58,226 nucleotides of DNA, from positions 1-58,226 of the forward strand of contig NZ_JAIAZY010000027.1 in assembly GCF_019459225.1 (NCBI RefSeq). Reading direction: 5' to 3'. The notes beneath the pieces were generated by a model that saw only the letters and a list, made by a program, of their open reading frames with translations, searched no databases and was not told where the DNA came from. The DNA comes from Bacillus sp. IITD106 (lineage in GTDB: Bacteria; Bacillota; Bacilli; Bacillales; Bacillaceae_C). Shown one piece after another: positions 9,165-18,179 of the stretch (its first letter is position 1; each line of letters opens with the position of its first letter). The position numbers were made by a program, and so were the translations under genes.

Positions 9165-10622
9165 ATGTCAAATGACGTGAGAGTGCGCTATGCGCCAAGT
9201 CCAACGGGCCATCTGCACATTGGTAATGCGCGTACAGCACTTTTTAATTATTTATTTGCACGTAATCTAGGTGGAACATTCCTTATTAGAATTGAAGATA
9301 CAGATTTAAAACGTAATATTGAGGGCGGCGAAGAAAGTCAGCTTAAGTACTTAAAATGGCTTGGAATCGATTGGGACGAAAGTGTGGATAAGGACGGAGG
9401 CTACGGTCCATATCGACAATCCGAGCGCGTCGACATTTATAAAAAATATTATGATCAGCTTTTAGAGCGTGGTCTAGCCTATAAATGTTACTGTACGGAG
9501 GAAGAACTTGAAAAAGAGCGTGAAGCCCAAATTGCTCGCAGTGAAATGCCGCGCTATTCCGGGAAATGTGCTCATCTTTCTGAGGAAGAGCGGGCAGCAC
9601 TTGAAGCGGAAGGAAGAATTCCAAGCATTCGTTTTAAAGTACCTGCTGGGAAGGTCTATGCCTTTAAAGATATGGTAAAAGATGACGTTTCCTTTGAATC
9701 CGATGGCATCGGTGACTTTGTCATTGTAAAAAAGGATGGCATCCCGACGTATAATTTCGCTGTAGCCATCGATGATCATTTAATGAACATTAGCCATGTT
9801 CTCCGTGGCGACGACCATATTTCCAATACTCCAAAACAATTGATGATTTTTGAAGCGTTTGATTGGGAACCGCCTACGTATGGCCATATGACACTCATCG
9901 TCAACGAAAGCCGTAAAAAATTGAGTAAGCGTGATGAATCGATTATTCAATTTATTGAACAATACGCCGAACTTGGGTATTTGCCGGAAGCTCTGTTTAA
10001 TTTTATCGCCTTGCTTGGATGGTCTCCACAAGGGGAAGAAGAGATTTTTTCAAAAGAAGAATTCATTAAAATCTTTGATGCAAATCGACTTTCGAAATCC
10101 CCTGCGCTTTTCGACAAGCAAAAGCTTGCTTGGATGAATAATCAATATATGAAGAAGCTGGATCTTGATGAAGTTGTTGCCTTATCATTGCCTCATCTTG
10201 TAAAAGCTGGACTTGTAAGTGAACAGCCAAATCAAGAAGAGAAAGAATGGGCGAGAAGCTTAATTGCTTTGTATCAAGATCAAATGAGCTACGGAGCAGA
10301 AATCGTAGAGCTATCAAGCATGTTTTTCAAAGATGAAATCGAGTATGACGAAGAGGCAAAAGCTGTTTTGGAAGAGGAGCAGGTGCCGGAAGTTTTAAGT
10401 GCATTTTATGATGAGGTTGATACTCTTACACCTTTCGAAGCAGCTGGAATTAAACAGGCAATAAAAGCTGTTCAAAAATCGACTGGACAAAAAGGGAAAA
10501 AGTTATTTATGCCGATTCGTGTTGCAGTTACAGGGCAAGCACACGGTCCAGAACTTCCTAACGCAATTGAATTGTTAGGCAAGGAAAAAATAAAAAGACG
10601 ACTAGAGCGTTTGAAGGGTTAA
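9165..10622 (+). CDS. gltX: Glutamyl-tRNA synthetase (non-discriminating type expected)
   Basis: GltX charges tRNA-Glu; in Bacillus-type organisms it also mischarges tRNA-Gln for GatCAB to amidate. The 485-residue class I synthetase has the HIGH-type motif HIGN in [15 protein letters not shown] and the KMSKS-type motif KLSKRDES (around residue 254), followed by the helical anticodon-binding region. The chosen ATG gives [13 protein letters not shown] and has a TGGAGG ribosome site. An upstream in-frame TTG at 9141 is unlikely. Its stop codon overlaps the predicted promoter of the following T-box transcript. Confidence 0.97.
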   Translation: MSNDVRVRYAPSPTGHLHIGNARTALFNYLFARNLGGTFLIRIEDTDLKRNIEGGEESQLKYLKWLGIDWDESVDKDGGYGPYRQSERVDIYKKYYDQLLERGLAYKCYCTEEELEKEREAQIARSEMPRYSGKCAHLSEEERAALEAEGRIPSIRFKVPAGKVYAFKDMVKDDVSFESDGIGDFVIVKKDGIPTYNFAVAIDDHLMNISHVLRGDDHISNTPKQLMIFEAFDWEPPTYGHMTLIVNESRKKLSKRDESIIQFIEQYAELGYLPEALFNFIALLGWSPQGEEEIFSKEEFIKIFDANRLSKSPALFDKQKLAWMNNQYMKKLDLDEVVALSLPHLVKAGLVSEQPNQEEKEWARSLIALYQDQMSYGAEIVELSSMFFKDEIEYDEEAKAVLEEEQVPEVLSAFYDEVDTLTPFEAAGIKQAIKAVQKSTGQKGKKLFMPIRVAVTGQAHGPELPNAIELLGKEKIKRRLERLKG

Positions 10623-10647
10623 CATTTAGACGAAACTATAATATATT
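10619..10647 (+). promoter_or_regulatory. Candidate promoter for the cysE-cysS T-box transcript
   Basis: TTAACA (10619-10624) and TATATT (10642-10647) have a 17-bp spacer and overlap the gltX stop codon. A second -10-like TATACT follows at 10647. Transcription would begin just before the conserved T-box stem I. Confidence 0.4.
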
Positions 10648-10654
10648 ATACTTA

Positions 10655-10920
10655 ATAATGAAAACGTTGAAGAGGAAAAGTAGAAAAATGATGCTGATCA
10701 GAGAGTGCCGCCACCGGCTGAGAGCGGGACCAGCTACTCATTTTTTGAAGTGCGCCTCTGAGTCCAAAGCCGAAAGGGGAAGCTTTAGTAGGTGCTGGCG
10801 GTAGTCTTGCCGTTATCAAGAAGGAGCCGGGGCGCTTATTTTTAAAAAGCTGTGCCCAACCAGAGTGGAACCGCGCCAAAGGCGTCTCTGATTTTTTCAG
10901 AGGCGTTTTTATTTTTTTGA
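10655..10920 (+). promoter_or_regulatory. Cysteine T-box leader with terminator
   Basis: This is a tRNA-sensing leader upstream of cysE-cysS. The invariant T-box core TGGAACC starts at 10866 in AGTGGAACCGCG. It is followed by a terminator, CGTCTCTGA (883-891 of the 10 kb block) with TCAGAGGCG (897-905), and a long T run. The upstream 200 nt contain stem I-like motifs, including AGAGAGTG and GGCTG..GCGGGAC. A TGC triplet at 10751-10753 is the best specifier-codon candidate and fits cysteine. Uncharged tRNA-Cys would stabilise the antiterminator and allow cysE-cysS transcription. The same leader occurs at this locus in other Bacillaceae. Confidence 0.88.
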
Positions 10921-10939
10921 TAAAGGGGGGCCGAAATAA

Positions 10940-11605
10940 ATGTTCAAAAGAATGAAAGAAGATATAGAGACGGTATTCGATCAAGATCCTGCAGCACGCA
11001 CTAGCTTTGAGGTAATCTTAACTTATTCGGGCTTGCATGCGATTTGGGCTCATCGAGTGGCACACGCTTTATACAAAAGAAAAATGTATTTTGCTGCGAG
11101 AGTCATATCGCAAATTAATCGATTTTTTACAGGGATTGAGATTCACCCCGGTGCGGTTATCGGGAGGCGTTTCTTCATAGACCACGGAATGGGGGTTGTC
11201 ATTGGGGAAACGTGTGAAATCGGTAATAATGTGACAGTTTATCAAGGTGTCACTTTAGGTGGAACAGGAAAGGAGAAAGGAAAGCGGCATCCAACGATTG
11301 AAGATAATGCTCTTATCGCAACGGGTGCTAAGGTGCTTGGAAATATTACGATAGGGAAAAATTCAAAAATAGGGGCTGGTTCTGTCGTTTTAAAAGATGT
11401 ACCACCCAATTCCACGGTAGTCGGCATACCAGGACGAGTCGTTGTCCGGGATGGAGTCAGAATTAAGGATTTAAATCATTGTGATCTGCCTGATCCTATT
11501 TCAGATAAATGTACAGAAATGGAAAAAAAGATCGCTCAGCTGCAAGAAGAAATCTCGCAATTGCGGAAGGAAATTTCGGAAGGAGTCTCGATTGATGGCC
11601 ATTAA
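10940..11605 (+). CDS. cysE: Serine O-acetyltransferase
   Basis: CysE acetylates L-serine with acetyl-CoA to O-acetylserine, the committed step of cysteine synthesis. The 221-residue protein has an N-terminal helical part ([20 protein letters not shown]) and a left-handed beta-helix of hexapeptide repeats ([38 protein letters not shown]), with the catalytic His in DHG. The C-terminal [16 protein letters not shown] is a predicted coiled coil. GGGGGG lies 8 nt before the ATG, immediately after the T-box terminator, so expression depends on readthrough. Its 3' end overlaps cysS by 11 nt. Confidence 0.96.
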   Translation: MFKRMKEDIETVFDQDPAARTSFEVILTYSGLHAIWAHRVAHALYKRKMYFAARVISQINRFFTGIEIHPGAVIGRRFFIDHGMGVVIGETCEIGNNVTVYQGVTLGGTGKEKGKRHPTIEDNALIATGAKVLGNITIGKNSKIGAGSVVLKDVPPNSTVVGIPGRVVVRDGVRIKDLNHCDLPDPISDKCTEMEKKIAQLQEEISQLRKEISEGVSIDGH

Positions 11606-12992
11606 AATTTATAATACGCTCACTCGAAAAAAAGAAGATTTTATACCGTTAGAAGAAGGAAAAGTTAAAATGTATGTTTGCGGTCCGACCGTTTATAACT
11701 ATATTCATATCGGAAACGCAAGACCGCCGATTGTATTCGATACGGTTCGCCGTTATTTGGAATACCGGGGATATGAAGTAAACTTTGTTTCCAATTTTAC
11801 AGATGTAGACGACAAGCTTATTAAAGCGGCGGCGGAACTTGGAAGCGATGTCCCAACGATTGCAGAACGGTTCATTGAAGCATTTTTTGAAGATGTATCA
11901 GCACTCGGCTGCAAAAGAGCAAATCTACATCCGCGTGTAACGGAAAATATGGATGTCATTATTGAATTTATCGAAACATTGATTGAAAAAGGTTTTGCTT
12001 ATGAATCAGATGGCGATGTTTATTATAGAACAAGACGCTTTGACGAATACGGCAAGCTTTCCCACCAATCCATCGATGATTTAAAAATTGGTGCCCGCAT
12101 TCAAGCGGGTGAAAAGAAAGAAGATGCCCTTGATTTCACATTATGGAAAGCAGCAAAAGAAGGAGAAATTCATTGGGATAGTCCGTGGGGTAAGGGAAGA
12201 CCGGGTTGGCATATCGAGTGCTCCGCGATGGCACGTAAATATTTAGGCGATACGATCGATATCCATGCAGGCGGTCAAGATTTAACTTTCCCACATCATG
12301 AAAATGAAATTGCTCAATCAGAAGCACTGACAGGAAAAACATTTGCCCGTTATTGGATGCATAATGGATACATTAACATCGACAACGAAAAAATGTCGAA
12401 GTCGCTTGGAAACTTTGTCCTTGTTCATGACATCCTTAAATCCGTTGATCCACAAGTTTTAAGGTTCTTTATGCTTGCCGTCCATTACCGCAACCCGATC
12501 AATTTTACAGACGAATTGTTAAGAAATGCCGGAGCGGGTCTTGAAAGATTAAAAACGTCTTATCAAAATTTAAAATATCGACTAAATGTAAGTGCGAATT
12601 TGACCACGAACGATGAGGAATGGCTACAAAAGATATCTGACTTGAAGAATGAATTTATAAAAGAAATGGATGACGATTTTAATACAGCGGATGGAATCTC
12701 CATTTTATTTGAGCTAGCAAAACAAGCCAATTATTATTTGATGGAAGAAAATACTTCGGTTAAGGTCATTGAATCATTCATGCAAGTATTTGAAGAGTTA
12801 TTTTCCGTCCTCGGTCTTCAATTGGAAGCGGAGGAACTGCTCGACGAAGAGATTGAAAAATTAATTGAGGAACGCCTAGCAGCGAGAAGAAATCGCGACT
12901 TCCAACGTGCAGACCAAATTCGTGATCAATTAAAAGAAATGAATATTATTCTTGAAGATACACCTCAAGGTACTAGATGGAAACGGGGCTAA
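11595..12992 (+). CDS. cysS: Cysteinyl-tRNA synthetase
   Basis: CysS charges tRNA-Cys. The 465-residue class I enzyme shows the zinc-binding and HIGH region ([16 protein letters not shown], about residues 28-43), further zinc ligands in [10 protein letters not shown] and FPHHENE, and the KMSKS motif as [10 protein letters not shown] (about 266-275). The DALR anticodon-binding domain follows. The chosen ATG is preceded by AAGGAG inside cysE. An open frame reaches further upstream but would overlap cysE much more. Sharing the T-box with cysE couples cysteine synthesis to tRNA-Cys charging. Confidence 0.97.
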   Translation: MAIKIYNTLTRKKEDFIPLEEGKVKMYVCGPTVYNYIHIGNARPPIVFDTVRRYLEYRGYEVNFVSNFTDVDDKLIKAAAELGSDVPTIAERFIEAFFEDVSALGCKRANLHPRVTENMDVIIEFIETLIEKGFAYESDGDVYYRTRRFDEYGKLSHQSIDDLKIGARIQAGEKKEDALDFTLWKAAKEGEIHWDSPWGKGRPGWHIECSAMARKYLGDTIDIHAGGQDLTFPHHENEIAQSEALTGKTFARYWMHNGYINIDNEKMSKSLGNFVLVHDILKSVDPQVLRFFMLAVHYRNPINFTDELLRNAGAGLERLKTSYQNLKYRLNVSANLTTNDEEWLQKISDLKNEFIKEMDDDFNTADGISILFELAKQANYYLMEENTSVKVIESFMQVFEELFSVLGLQLEAEELLDEEIEKLIEERLAARRNRDFQRADQIRDQLKEMNIILEDTPQGTRWKRG

Positions 12993-12997
12993 TCAAT

Positions 12998-13420
12998 ATG
13001 AATCTGCCTGAGAAAGAAGTAGACTATAAGCAATTGAATAGTTTAGCGCTCGCCTATATCGGTGACGCCGTTTATGATGTGTTTATCCGCCACTATCTTT
13101 TACTTAATGGTAAAACAAAACCGCATCGGCTTCACCGAGAAGCGACCCGTTTCGTTTCGGCAAAAGCACAGTCTAGTATTTTAAAGAAAATGATTGAAGA
13201 GAATTTTTTAAATGAGGAAGAAATGAACGTTATGAAGCGGGGAAGAAATGCCAAATCAGGGACAACCCCCAAAAATACGGATGTCCTCACCTACCGCCAT
13301 AGCACCGCTTTCGAAGCGGTGATTGGCTGGGTATATTTAGCAAACGACCGTAACCGACTTAACGAAATTATCGATGAGGCAATTATGAAGATTGAAACCG
13401 GGGGAGTGGGAACAGCATGA
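12998..13420 (+). CDS. mrnC: Mini-ribonuclease III (MrnC)
   Basis: MrnC matures the ends of 23S rRNA in Bacilli. The 140-residue protein is a stand-alone RNase III catalytic domain without the dsRNA-binding domain: it has [13 protein letters not shown] near the N terminus (catalytic acidic residue in IGDA), [16 protein letters not shown], and [13 protein letters not shown] with the second acidic cluster. I chose the ATG giving MNLPEKEVD, since GGGG precedes it. An in-frame ATG at 12977 would overlap cysS. It overlaps rlmB by 4 nt, and the two act on the same rRNA. Confidence 0.94.
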   Translation: MNLPEKEVDYKQLNSLALAYIGDAVYDVFIRHYLLLNGKTKPHRLHREATRFVSAKAQSSILKKMIEENFLNEEEMNVMKRGRNAKSGTTPKNTDVLTYRHSTAFEAVIGWVYLANDRNRLNEIIDEAIMKIETGGVGTA

Positions 13421-14160
13421 GTCAAGAGTGGATTGCGGGGAAAAACCCCGTTATTGAAGCGTTAAAATCAGACCGGGATATTAATAAAATCTGGATTGCT
13501 GAAGGATCTCAAAAAGGACAAATGCAAGTTATTGTGAAGCTTGCGAAAGAACGCAATGTGTTAGTTCAATACGTTCCTAAGCAAAAAATCGAGCAGAACA
13601 CGAAAGAGAATCATCAAGGTGTCATCGCACAAGTTGCTGCCTACCAATATGCTGAGCTGGACGATTTATTTGCTCATGCCTCTAAAAAAGGAGAAGATCC
13701 GTTTTTTCTTATTTTAGACGAGCTGGAGGATCCCCATAATCTTGGTTCCATTTTGCGTACAGCAGACGCTGCCGGAGTTCATGGCATCATCATTCCGAAG
13801 CGAAGAGCAGTTGGACTGACCGCTACTGTCGCTAAGCTGTCTACAGGAGCCATTGAATATATTCCGGTTGCACGTGTGACGAATATTGCAAGAACGATAG
13901 AGGAAATAAAAGAACGTGGTATTTGGGTTTTTGGAACTGATGCAAAAGGAAGCAAAGATTATAGAAAGATGGATGCGACGATGCCGCTTGCGATCGTCAT
14001 TGGCAGTGAAGGTAAAGGGATTGGCCGTTTAATTAGGGAGAAATGTGATTTTTTAATCCATTTGCCGATGTCTGGACACGTTACATCCCTAAACGCTTCT
14101 GTGGCGGCCGCTTTACTTATGTATGAGGTTCATCGAAAACGGAATCCACTTGAGGGTTGA
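13417..14160 (+). CDS. rlmB: RlmB-type 23S rRNA 2'-O-ribose methyltransferase
   Basis: This is a SPOUT/TrmH-family RNA methyltransferase that uses SAM. It has 247 residues: an N-terminal L30e-like substrate-binding domain (GKNPVIEAL through QVAAYQY) and a SpoU catalytic domain with the three family motifs [38 protein letters not shown] and [22 protein letters not shown]. Bacillus homologues at this locus are annotated YacO/RlmB, and the exact target nucleotide is assigned by homology. It starts within the mrnC stop region (ATGA) and is followed 6 nt later by rae1. Confidence 0.93.
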   Translation: MSQEWIAGKNPVIEALKSDRDINKIWIAEGSQKGQMQVIVKLAKERNVLVQYVPKQKIEQNTKENHQGVIAQVAAYQYAELDDLFAHASKKGEDPFFLILDELEDPHNLGSILRTADAAGVHGIIIPKRRAVGLTATVAKLSTGAIEYIPVARVTNIARTIEEIKERGIWVFGTDAKGSKDYRKMDATMPLAIVIGSEGKGIGRLIREKCDFLIHLPMSGHVTSLNASVAAALLMYEVHRKRNPLEG

Positions 14161-14166
14161 TAAAAA

Positions 14167-14676
14167 ATGGATATCCTTATTGTCGATGGCTATAATATCA
14201 TCGGTGCTTGGTCCGAATTGATAGAACTAAAAAAGAAAGATCTTGCGGCTGCAAGAGATCGATTAATTGAAATTATGGCTGATTATCAAGGCTATACTGG
14301 ATATAAAGTAATAGTCGTATTTGATGCTTATGACGTTAAGGGAGTTGAAAAAAAATATCGTAAGCATAAAGTTGATGTCATTTATACGAAAGCCGAAGAA
14401 ACCGCGGACGAGCGGATCGAAAAATTAGCGAAAGAATTAAGCAATATTCGAACGCAAATTCACGTGGCTACTTCAGATTACACGGAACAATGGGCTATTT
14501 TTGGACAAGGAGCCCTTAGAATTTCTGCACGGGAATTATTGATTGAAGTTCAGGCCATTGATCGAAAGATAGATAAACGGCTCGAAAGTACTAGAGAAAA
14601 ACTTCCAGCATCAAAAATACCCTTAAGTGATGAAGTTGCAGCAATTTTCGAAAAATGGCGACGTGGGGAGAAATGA
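14167..14676 (+). CDS. rae1: Rae1 (YacP), ribosome-dependent mRNA endonuclease
   Basis: Rae1 is a NYN/PIN-like nuclease that enters the ribosomal A site and cleaves mRNA during translation. The 169-residue protein begins MDILIVDGYNIIGAW, with the first catalytic aspartate at position 7. It has FDAYDVKG and the conserved TKAEETADERIEKLA, then VATSDYTEQ with a further active-site acidic residue. The C-terminal region is basic and helical. It follows rlmB by 6 nt, so it is probably the last gene of the cysE operon before the sigH promoter. Confidence 0.93.
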   Translation: MDILIVDGYNIIGAWSELIELKKKDLAAARDRLIEIMADYQGYTGYKVIVVFDAYDVKGVEKKYRKHKVDVIYTKAEETADERIEKLAKELSNIRTQIHVATSDYTEQWAIFGQGALRISARELLIEVQAIDRKIDKRLESTREKLPASKIPLSDEVAAIFEKWRRGEK

Positions 14677-14680
14677 CTAG

Positions 14681-14710
14681 TTGACGCTAGAAAATTCTGT
14701 CATGTATAAT
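14681..14710 (+). promoter_or_regulatory. Sigma-A promoter of sigH
   Basis: TTGACG (14681-14686) and a perfect TATAAT (14705-14710) have an 18-bp spacer. It starts 5 nt past the rae1 stop. In B. subtilis the corresponding promoter is repressed by AbrB; I do not see a defined AbrB sequence motif here. The expected start near 14717 decides the sigH start codon. Confidence 0.8.
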
Positions 14711-14744
14711 AGCTTTATCTATGGTTTTAGGGTGGGGGGATACG

Positions 14745-15395
14745 GTGATTTCAAATATCAGACTAGATGACGACATCAGATATGATTTATTTGAAGATGA
14801 AGAATTGATTGAACTGATTCATGAAGGAGAAAGCGAAGCACTAGACTACCTCATTAAAAAATACCGCAATTTTGTTAGAGCGAAAGCCCGTTCGTATTTT
14901 TTAATTGGAGCGGACAAAGAGGACATCGTGCAAGAAGGCATGATTGGTCTTTATAAAGCTATTCGAGACTTTAAAGGAGATAAGCTTTCATCATTTAAAG
15001 CTTTTGCAGAACTTTGCATCACAAGACAAATCATCACTGCAATCAAAACAGCCACCCGACAAAAACACATCCCACTAAATTCTTATGTTTCTTTGGACAA
15101 GCCTATTTACGACGAAGAATCAGATCGTACATTGATGGATGTGATCTCTGGTGCAAAAATTCTTGATCCAGAGGAACTTTTAATCAATAGAGAAAAGCTG
15201 AATAACATCGAAGAGAAGGTTATGGAATTGTTGAGCGATTTAGAAAGAAAAGTGTTAGCGCTTTATTTAGACGGGCGATCTTATCAAGAAATATCCGATG
15301 AGTTGGATCGCCACGTAAAATCAATTGACAACGCTTTACAAAGAGTAAAGAGAAAACTTGAACGCTATTTAGAACTACGAGAATTCAGCGTCTGA
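14745..15395 (+). CDS. sigH: RNA polymerase sigma-H factor
   Basis: SigH is the alternative sigma factor for the transition state, competence and early sporulation. The product is 216 residues from the GTG chosen here. Conserved region 2 includes LIKKYRNFVRAKARSYFLIGADKEDIVQEGMIGLYKAIRDF, nearly identical to B. subtilis. Region 4 is the helix-turn-helix LDGRSYQEISDELDRHVKSIDNALQRVKRKL. An in-frame ATG at 14721 lies only about 10 nt after the -10 box and would be leaderless, whereas the GTG follows GGGTGGGGGG. The gene is a marker of spore-forming Bacilli. Confidence 0.95.
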   Translation: MISNIRLDDDIRYDLFEDEELIELIHEGESEALDYLIKKYRNFVRAKARSYFLIGADKEDIVQEGMIGLYKAIRDFKGDKLSSFKAFAELCITRQIITAIKTATRQKHIPLNSYVSLDKPIYDEESDRTLMDVISGAKILDPEELLINREKLNNIEEKVMELLSDLERKVLALYLDGRSYQEISDELDRHVKSIDNALQRVKRKLERYLELREFSV

Positions 15396-15409
15396 AACAA
15401 AACCTTTTA

Positions 15410-15438
15410 TTGACAGAAACAAACTTCCATGATATTTT
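15410..15438 (+). promoter_or_regulatory. Promoter of rpmGB-secE
   Basis: A consensus TTGACA (15410-15415) is 17 bp from TATTTT (15433-15438), 15 nt after the sigH stop, and would transcribe rpmGB and secE. Confidence 0.6.
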
Positions 15439-15470
15439 TTATTAGATAATTGGGAGAGCAGGTGCTGCAA

Positions 15471-15617
15471 GTGAAAAAGAAAGTTGCATTAGTTTGTGCA
15501 GCGTGTGGCTCGCGCAATTATATGACGGATAAGAATAAAGACGACGCTACACGCCTAGAGTTAAAGAAATTTTGCAAAAGCTGTAACGCTCATACTATTC
15601 ACAAAGAAACAAAATAG
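15471..15617 (+). CDS. rpmGB: Ribosomal protein L33 (zinc-binding form)
   Basis: This is a 48-residue 50S subunit protein. It begins [17 protein letters not shown] (GTG start) and has two CxxC knuckles, CAAC and CKSC, so it is the zinc-containing C+ form. Bacillus species often carry a second, zinc-free L33 elsewhere that replaces it under zinc limitation. The position between sigH and secE is the same as in B. subtilis. The ribosome site is GGGAGAGCAGGTG. Confidence 0.93.
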   Translation: MKKKVALVCAACGSRNYMTDKNKDDATRLELKKFCKSCNAHTIHKETK

Positions 15618-15656
15618 CATACATCCATAAGCAGCTATTTACTTGGAGGTACGAAC

Positions 15657-15842
15657 ATGTCAAGCTTAACCCAATTCTTTCGCCATGTAGGCTCAGAAAT
15701 GAGAAAAGTAAGTTGGCCAAGGCGTAAAGAACTTACCGGCTATACGATTACGGTTCTAGTGACAGTCACAATCCTTGCATTATTTTTTGCGGGAATTGAC
15801 CTAGTCATCTCTAAATCCATTCGTTTTATTCTCGGATTATAA
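15657..15842 (+). CDS. secE: SecE, preprotein translocase subunit
   Basis: SecE is a small essential clamp of the SecYEG channel. The 61-residue single-span form is typical of Gram-positives: a cytoplasmic amphipathic part (FFRHVGSEMRKVSWPRRKEL, with the conserved WP) followed by one membrane helix (TITVLVTVTILALFFAGIDLVI). CTTGGAGG lies 7 nt before the ATG. Its partner secY is in the same window within the spc cluster. Confidence 0.95.
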   Translation: MSSLTQFFRHVGSEMRKVSWPRRKELTGYTITVLVTVTILALFFAGIDLVISKSIRFILGL

Positions 15843-15863
15843 ATTCTTATTTTACCTTGAGAC

Positions 15864-15894
15864 TTGTATAACATACAGTTTCTCATGGTATAAT
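15864..15894 (+). promoter_or_regulatory. Extended -10 promoter between secE and nusG
   Basis: TGG followed by a perfect TATAAT (15889-15894) forms a near-extended -10 element. TTGTAT lies 19 bp upstream, a long spacer. The terminator hairpin at 15919-15940 begins about 18 nt after the expected start site, so this promoter either makes a very short RNA or depends on readthrough. Confidence 0.45.
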
Positions 15895-15918
15895 GAAAAA
15901 TATAGATAGAGAGTCTTA

Positions 15919-15940
15919 AAGCCCGGTCAACGGGTTTTTT
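15919..15940 (+). terminator. Terminator between secE and nusG
   Basis: A short stem, AAGCCCG (919-925 of the 15 kb block) with CGGGTTT, closes on the loop GTCAA and is followed by TTTTTT. It can end secE transcripts or attenuate a transcript from the promoter just upstream. Confidence 0.7.
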
Positions 15941-15956
15941 CATTTGGAAAAAAAAA

Positions 15957-16064
15957 GAGGATGTTCAAAAAGTCACCAAATGATAAGCTGCGAATCTCTT
16001 CGTTGGCTTGTTTCTGTGCTGCCTTGATCTTCTTGCTTCTAATTCGGCAACTTTTTGAACACGC
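15957..16064. repeat. Inverted-repeat element, GTTCAAAAAGT termini
   Basis: The element is about 105 nt, bounded by GTTCAAAAAGTCACC (15963-15977) and GGCAACTTTTTGAAC (16046-16060), which pair at 13 of 15 positions. The interior is a mix of CTTCG and CTTG motifs. Elements of this look (ends GTTCAAAAAGTC / GACTTTTTGAAC) recur in intergenic regions of Bacillus genomes, from general recall and not checked here. It encodes no convincing protein and looks like a MITE-like or structured RNA repeat inserted between the secE terminator and nusG. Confidence 0.65.
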
Positions 16065-16114
16065 ACTAAATATGAAAATGTATACAGGGAGGGAAGGACA
16101 TAGCGTCCTAAAAT

Positions 16115-16648
16115 ATGGAAAAGAACTGGTATGTTGTCCATACTTATTCCGGCTATGAAAACAAAGTTAAAGCGAATCTTGAGAAACGTGTAGAATCCAT
16201 GGGAATGCAAGATAAAATTTTCCGAGTAATCGTTCCTGAAGACGAGGAGACCGATTTTAAAAACGGTAAAAAGAAACTTGTGAAAAGGAAAGTTTTCCCG
16301 GGTTATGTTTTAGTTGAAATTATCATGACAGATGATTCTTGGTATGTTGTGCGAAATACTCCAGGAGTGACAGGATTTGTCGGCTCTTCTGGATCGGGTT
16401 CAAAACCAACTCCGTTATTACCAGAAGAAATTTCTTTTATCCTTAAACGGATGGGCATGGAAGAAAAACGTGTTGAAGTGAAATTTGAACCTGGTGAAAC
16501 CGTAACAGTAAAAGAGGGACCGTTTGCCAATTTTACTGGAAAAATCGAAGATATGGATCAAACAAAAGGAAAAGCAAGAGTCATGGTCAACATGTTTGGT
16601 CGGGAAACGCCTGTTGAATTAGACTTCGCGCAAATTGATAAATTATAA
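16115..16648 (+). CDS. nusG: NusG, transcription elongation and pausing factor
   Basis: NusG binds the RNA polymerase clamp; in Bacilli it strengthens pausing at specific sites and links transcription to translation. The 177-residue protein has the NGN domain (MEKNWYVVHTYSGYENKVK ... FVGSSGSGSKPTPL) and a C-terminal KOW domain (EGPFANFTGKIEDMDQTKGKARVMVNMFGRETPVEL). The start is fixed by identity with homologues, yet the ribosome site GGGAGGG lies about 21 nt upstream. A 5-bp hairpin (AGGAC/GTCCT) in between would bring it to normal spacing. Confidence 0.95.
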   Translation: MEKNWYVVHTYSGYENKVKANLEKRVESMGMQDKIFRVIVPEDEETDFKNGKKKLVKRKVFPGYVLVEIIMTDDSWYVVRNTPGVTGFVGSSGSGSKPTPLLPEEISFILKRMGMEEKRVEVKFEPGETVTVKEGPFANFTGKIEDMDQTKGKARVMVNMFGRETPVELDFAQIDKL

Positions 16649-16812
16649 TTTGAAACAACTTGAAATCTATTGCGAAAAGTGATAATATCTTCTAGGTCAG
16701 TATGCTTCGAAATGGGAGAACTGATTAAAAAATTCATTTATTATATTTTGATATGTTGAGTGGGAGGGTGAAAACCCATTTACCACATCACGGACTTAAG
16801 GAGGTGTGTCTC

Positions 16813-17238
16813 GTGGCTAAAAAAGTAATTAAGCTTGTAAAATTACAAATTCCTGCGGGCAAAGCGAATCCAGCTCCACCAGTTGGACCAGCATTGGGTC
16901 AAGCAGGTGTAAATATCATGGGATTCTGTAAGGAGTTTAATGCTCGTACAGCAGATCAAGCTGGCTTAATCATTCCAGTTGAAATCACGGTATTTGAAGA
17001 CCGTTCTTTTACATTCATCACAAAAACTCCGCCTGCTGCCGTTTTGCTTAAAAAAGCAGCTGGTATCGAGTCGGGTTCTGGTGAACCAAATAAAAAGTCA
17101 GTCGCAACTGTAAAACGCGATAAAGTACGTGAAATCGCTGAAACAAAAATGCCAGACCTAAACGCAGCTAGCGTTGAAGCAGCTATGCTAATGGTTGAAG
17201 GCACTGCACGCAGCATGGGTATCAAAATCGAAGACTGA
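16813..17238 (+). CDS. rplK: Ribosomal protein L11
   Basis: L11 is part of the GTPase-associated centre of the 50S subunit and is needed for RelA-type stringent signalling and for thiopeptide binding. The 141-residue product has the proline-rich N-terminal domain ([22 protein letters not shown]) and the C-terminal rRNA-binding domain ending MGIKIED. It starts with GTG behind AAGGAGGTGTG; an in-frame ATG at 16753 is too far upstream to be used. rplA follows after an unusual 210-nt gap containing repeat-derived sequence. Confidence 0.97.
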   Translation: MAKKVIKLVKLQIPAGKANPAPPVGPALGQAGVNIMGFCKEFNARTADQAGLIIPVEITVFEDRSFTFITKTPPAAVLLKKAAGIESGSGEPNKKSVATVKRDKVREIAETKMPDLNAASVEAAMLMVEGTARSMGIKIED

Positions 17239-17300
17239 TTTTGACTGAAAGAAAGGCTGTTGATAGAGGGAGGCTGCTTCTAAGCCTTCCTTTTGAGTGT

Positions 17301-17400
17301 TTAGCTCCGGCGCCTATCGACTAGAGGATTTCAGGCCCCTTCCTACAATAGGGTACTTGTAAATCGGTAAGTCGCTGTATTAGGTGCCTGCGCTTTTCGA
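17301..17400. repeat. Dispersed intergenic repeat, diverged copy (rplK-rplA)
   Basis: The ends TTAGCTCCGGCGCCTATCGA (17301-17320) and GGTGCCTGCGCTTTTCG (17383-17399) match the termini of the elements at 18866-19071 and 50915-51037, with changes. The interior differs. It has the same orientation as the copy after rplQ. No open frame is present. Confidence 0.6.
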
Positions 17401-17448
17401 CGTGGGAGGTCACATTCCGCTAAAACCACATTATAGGAGGAAATATTA

Positions 17449-18138
17449 ATGGCTAAAAAAGGTAAGAAATATGTAGAAGCTTTGAAGCAAGTTGATCGTT
17501 CAAAAGCTTATGCAATTGACGAAGCTATTGAACTAGTGAAAAAAATTGACTATGCAAAATTTGATGCAACAGTTGAAGCAGCTTTCCGTTTAGGAGTAGA
17601 TCCTAAAAAAGCGGACCAACAAATCCGCGGTGCAGTTGTACTTCCAAATGGTACAGGTAAAACTCAACGCGTATTGGTATTTGCTAAAGGTGAAAAGTTA
17701 AAAGAAGCAGAAGCCGCTGGTGCTGATTATGTAGGAGATGCAGAATACATTAATAAAATCAACCAAGGTTGGTTCGACTTTGATGTAATCGTAGCTACTC
17801 CAGACATGATGGGTGAAGTTGGTAAACTTGGTCGTACACTTGGACCTAAAGGTTTAATGCCAAACCCTAAAACAGGTACCGTTACATTTGATGTAGCCAG
17901 AGCTGTAAACGAAATTAAAGCAGGTAAAGTTGAATACCGTGTTGACAGAGCGGGAATTATCCACGTTCCAATCGGAAAAGTTTCTTTCGATAAAGAGAAG
18001 CTTGTTGAAAACTTTGCTACTATTTTCGATACATTGTTAAAAGCGAAGCCAGCTGCTGCAAAAGGAACTTACATGAAGAACGTTACCGTTACTTCAACAA
18101 TGGGACCTGGCGTAAAAATTGATCCTTCTTCAATATAA
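17449..18138 (+). CDS. rplA: Ribosomal protein L1
   Basis: L1 forms the mobile L1 stalk that guides deacylated tRNA out of the E site. The 229-residue product carries the family signature around [33 protein letters not shown]. In many bacteria L1 also represses its own mRNA; I see no clear binding site here. TAGGAGG lies 8 nt before the ATG. The usually tight rplK-rplA spacing is widened by a repeat fragment. Confidence 0.97.
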   Translation: MAKKGKKYVEALKQVDRSKAYAIDEAIELVKKIDYAKFDATVEAAFRLGVDPKKADQQIRGAVVLPNGTGKTQRVLVFAKGEKLKEAEAAGADYVGDAEYINKINQGWFDFDVIVATPDMMGEVGKLGRTLGPKGLMPNPKTGTVTFDVARAVNEIKAGKVEYRVDRAGIIHVPIGKVSFDKEKLVENFATIFDTLLKAKPAAAKGTYMKNVTVTSTMGPGVKIDPSSI

Positions 18139-18145
18139 AAAATAG

Positions 18146-18174
18146 TTGACTGTCAGTTTGCAATCTGATAGAAT
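18146..18174 (+). promoter_or_regulatory. Promoter of rplJ-rplL
   Basis: TTGACT (18146-18151) and TAGAAT (18169-18174) with a 17-bp spacer lie 8 nt after the rplA stop and drive the L10 leader. Confidence 0.75.
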
Positions 18175-18179
18175 ACTCT

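Noticed and set aside
15958-16158. Small protein encoded across the inverted-repeat element and the nusG start
   Set aside because: It overlaps nusG out of frame and its sequence derives from the repeat element; nothing suggests translation.
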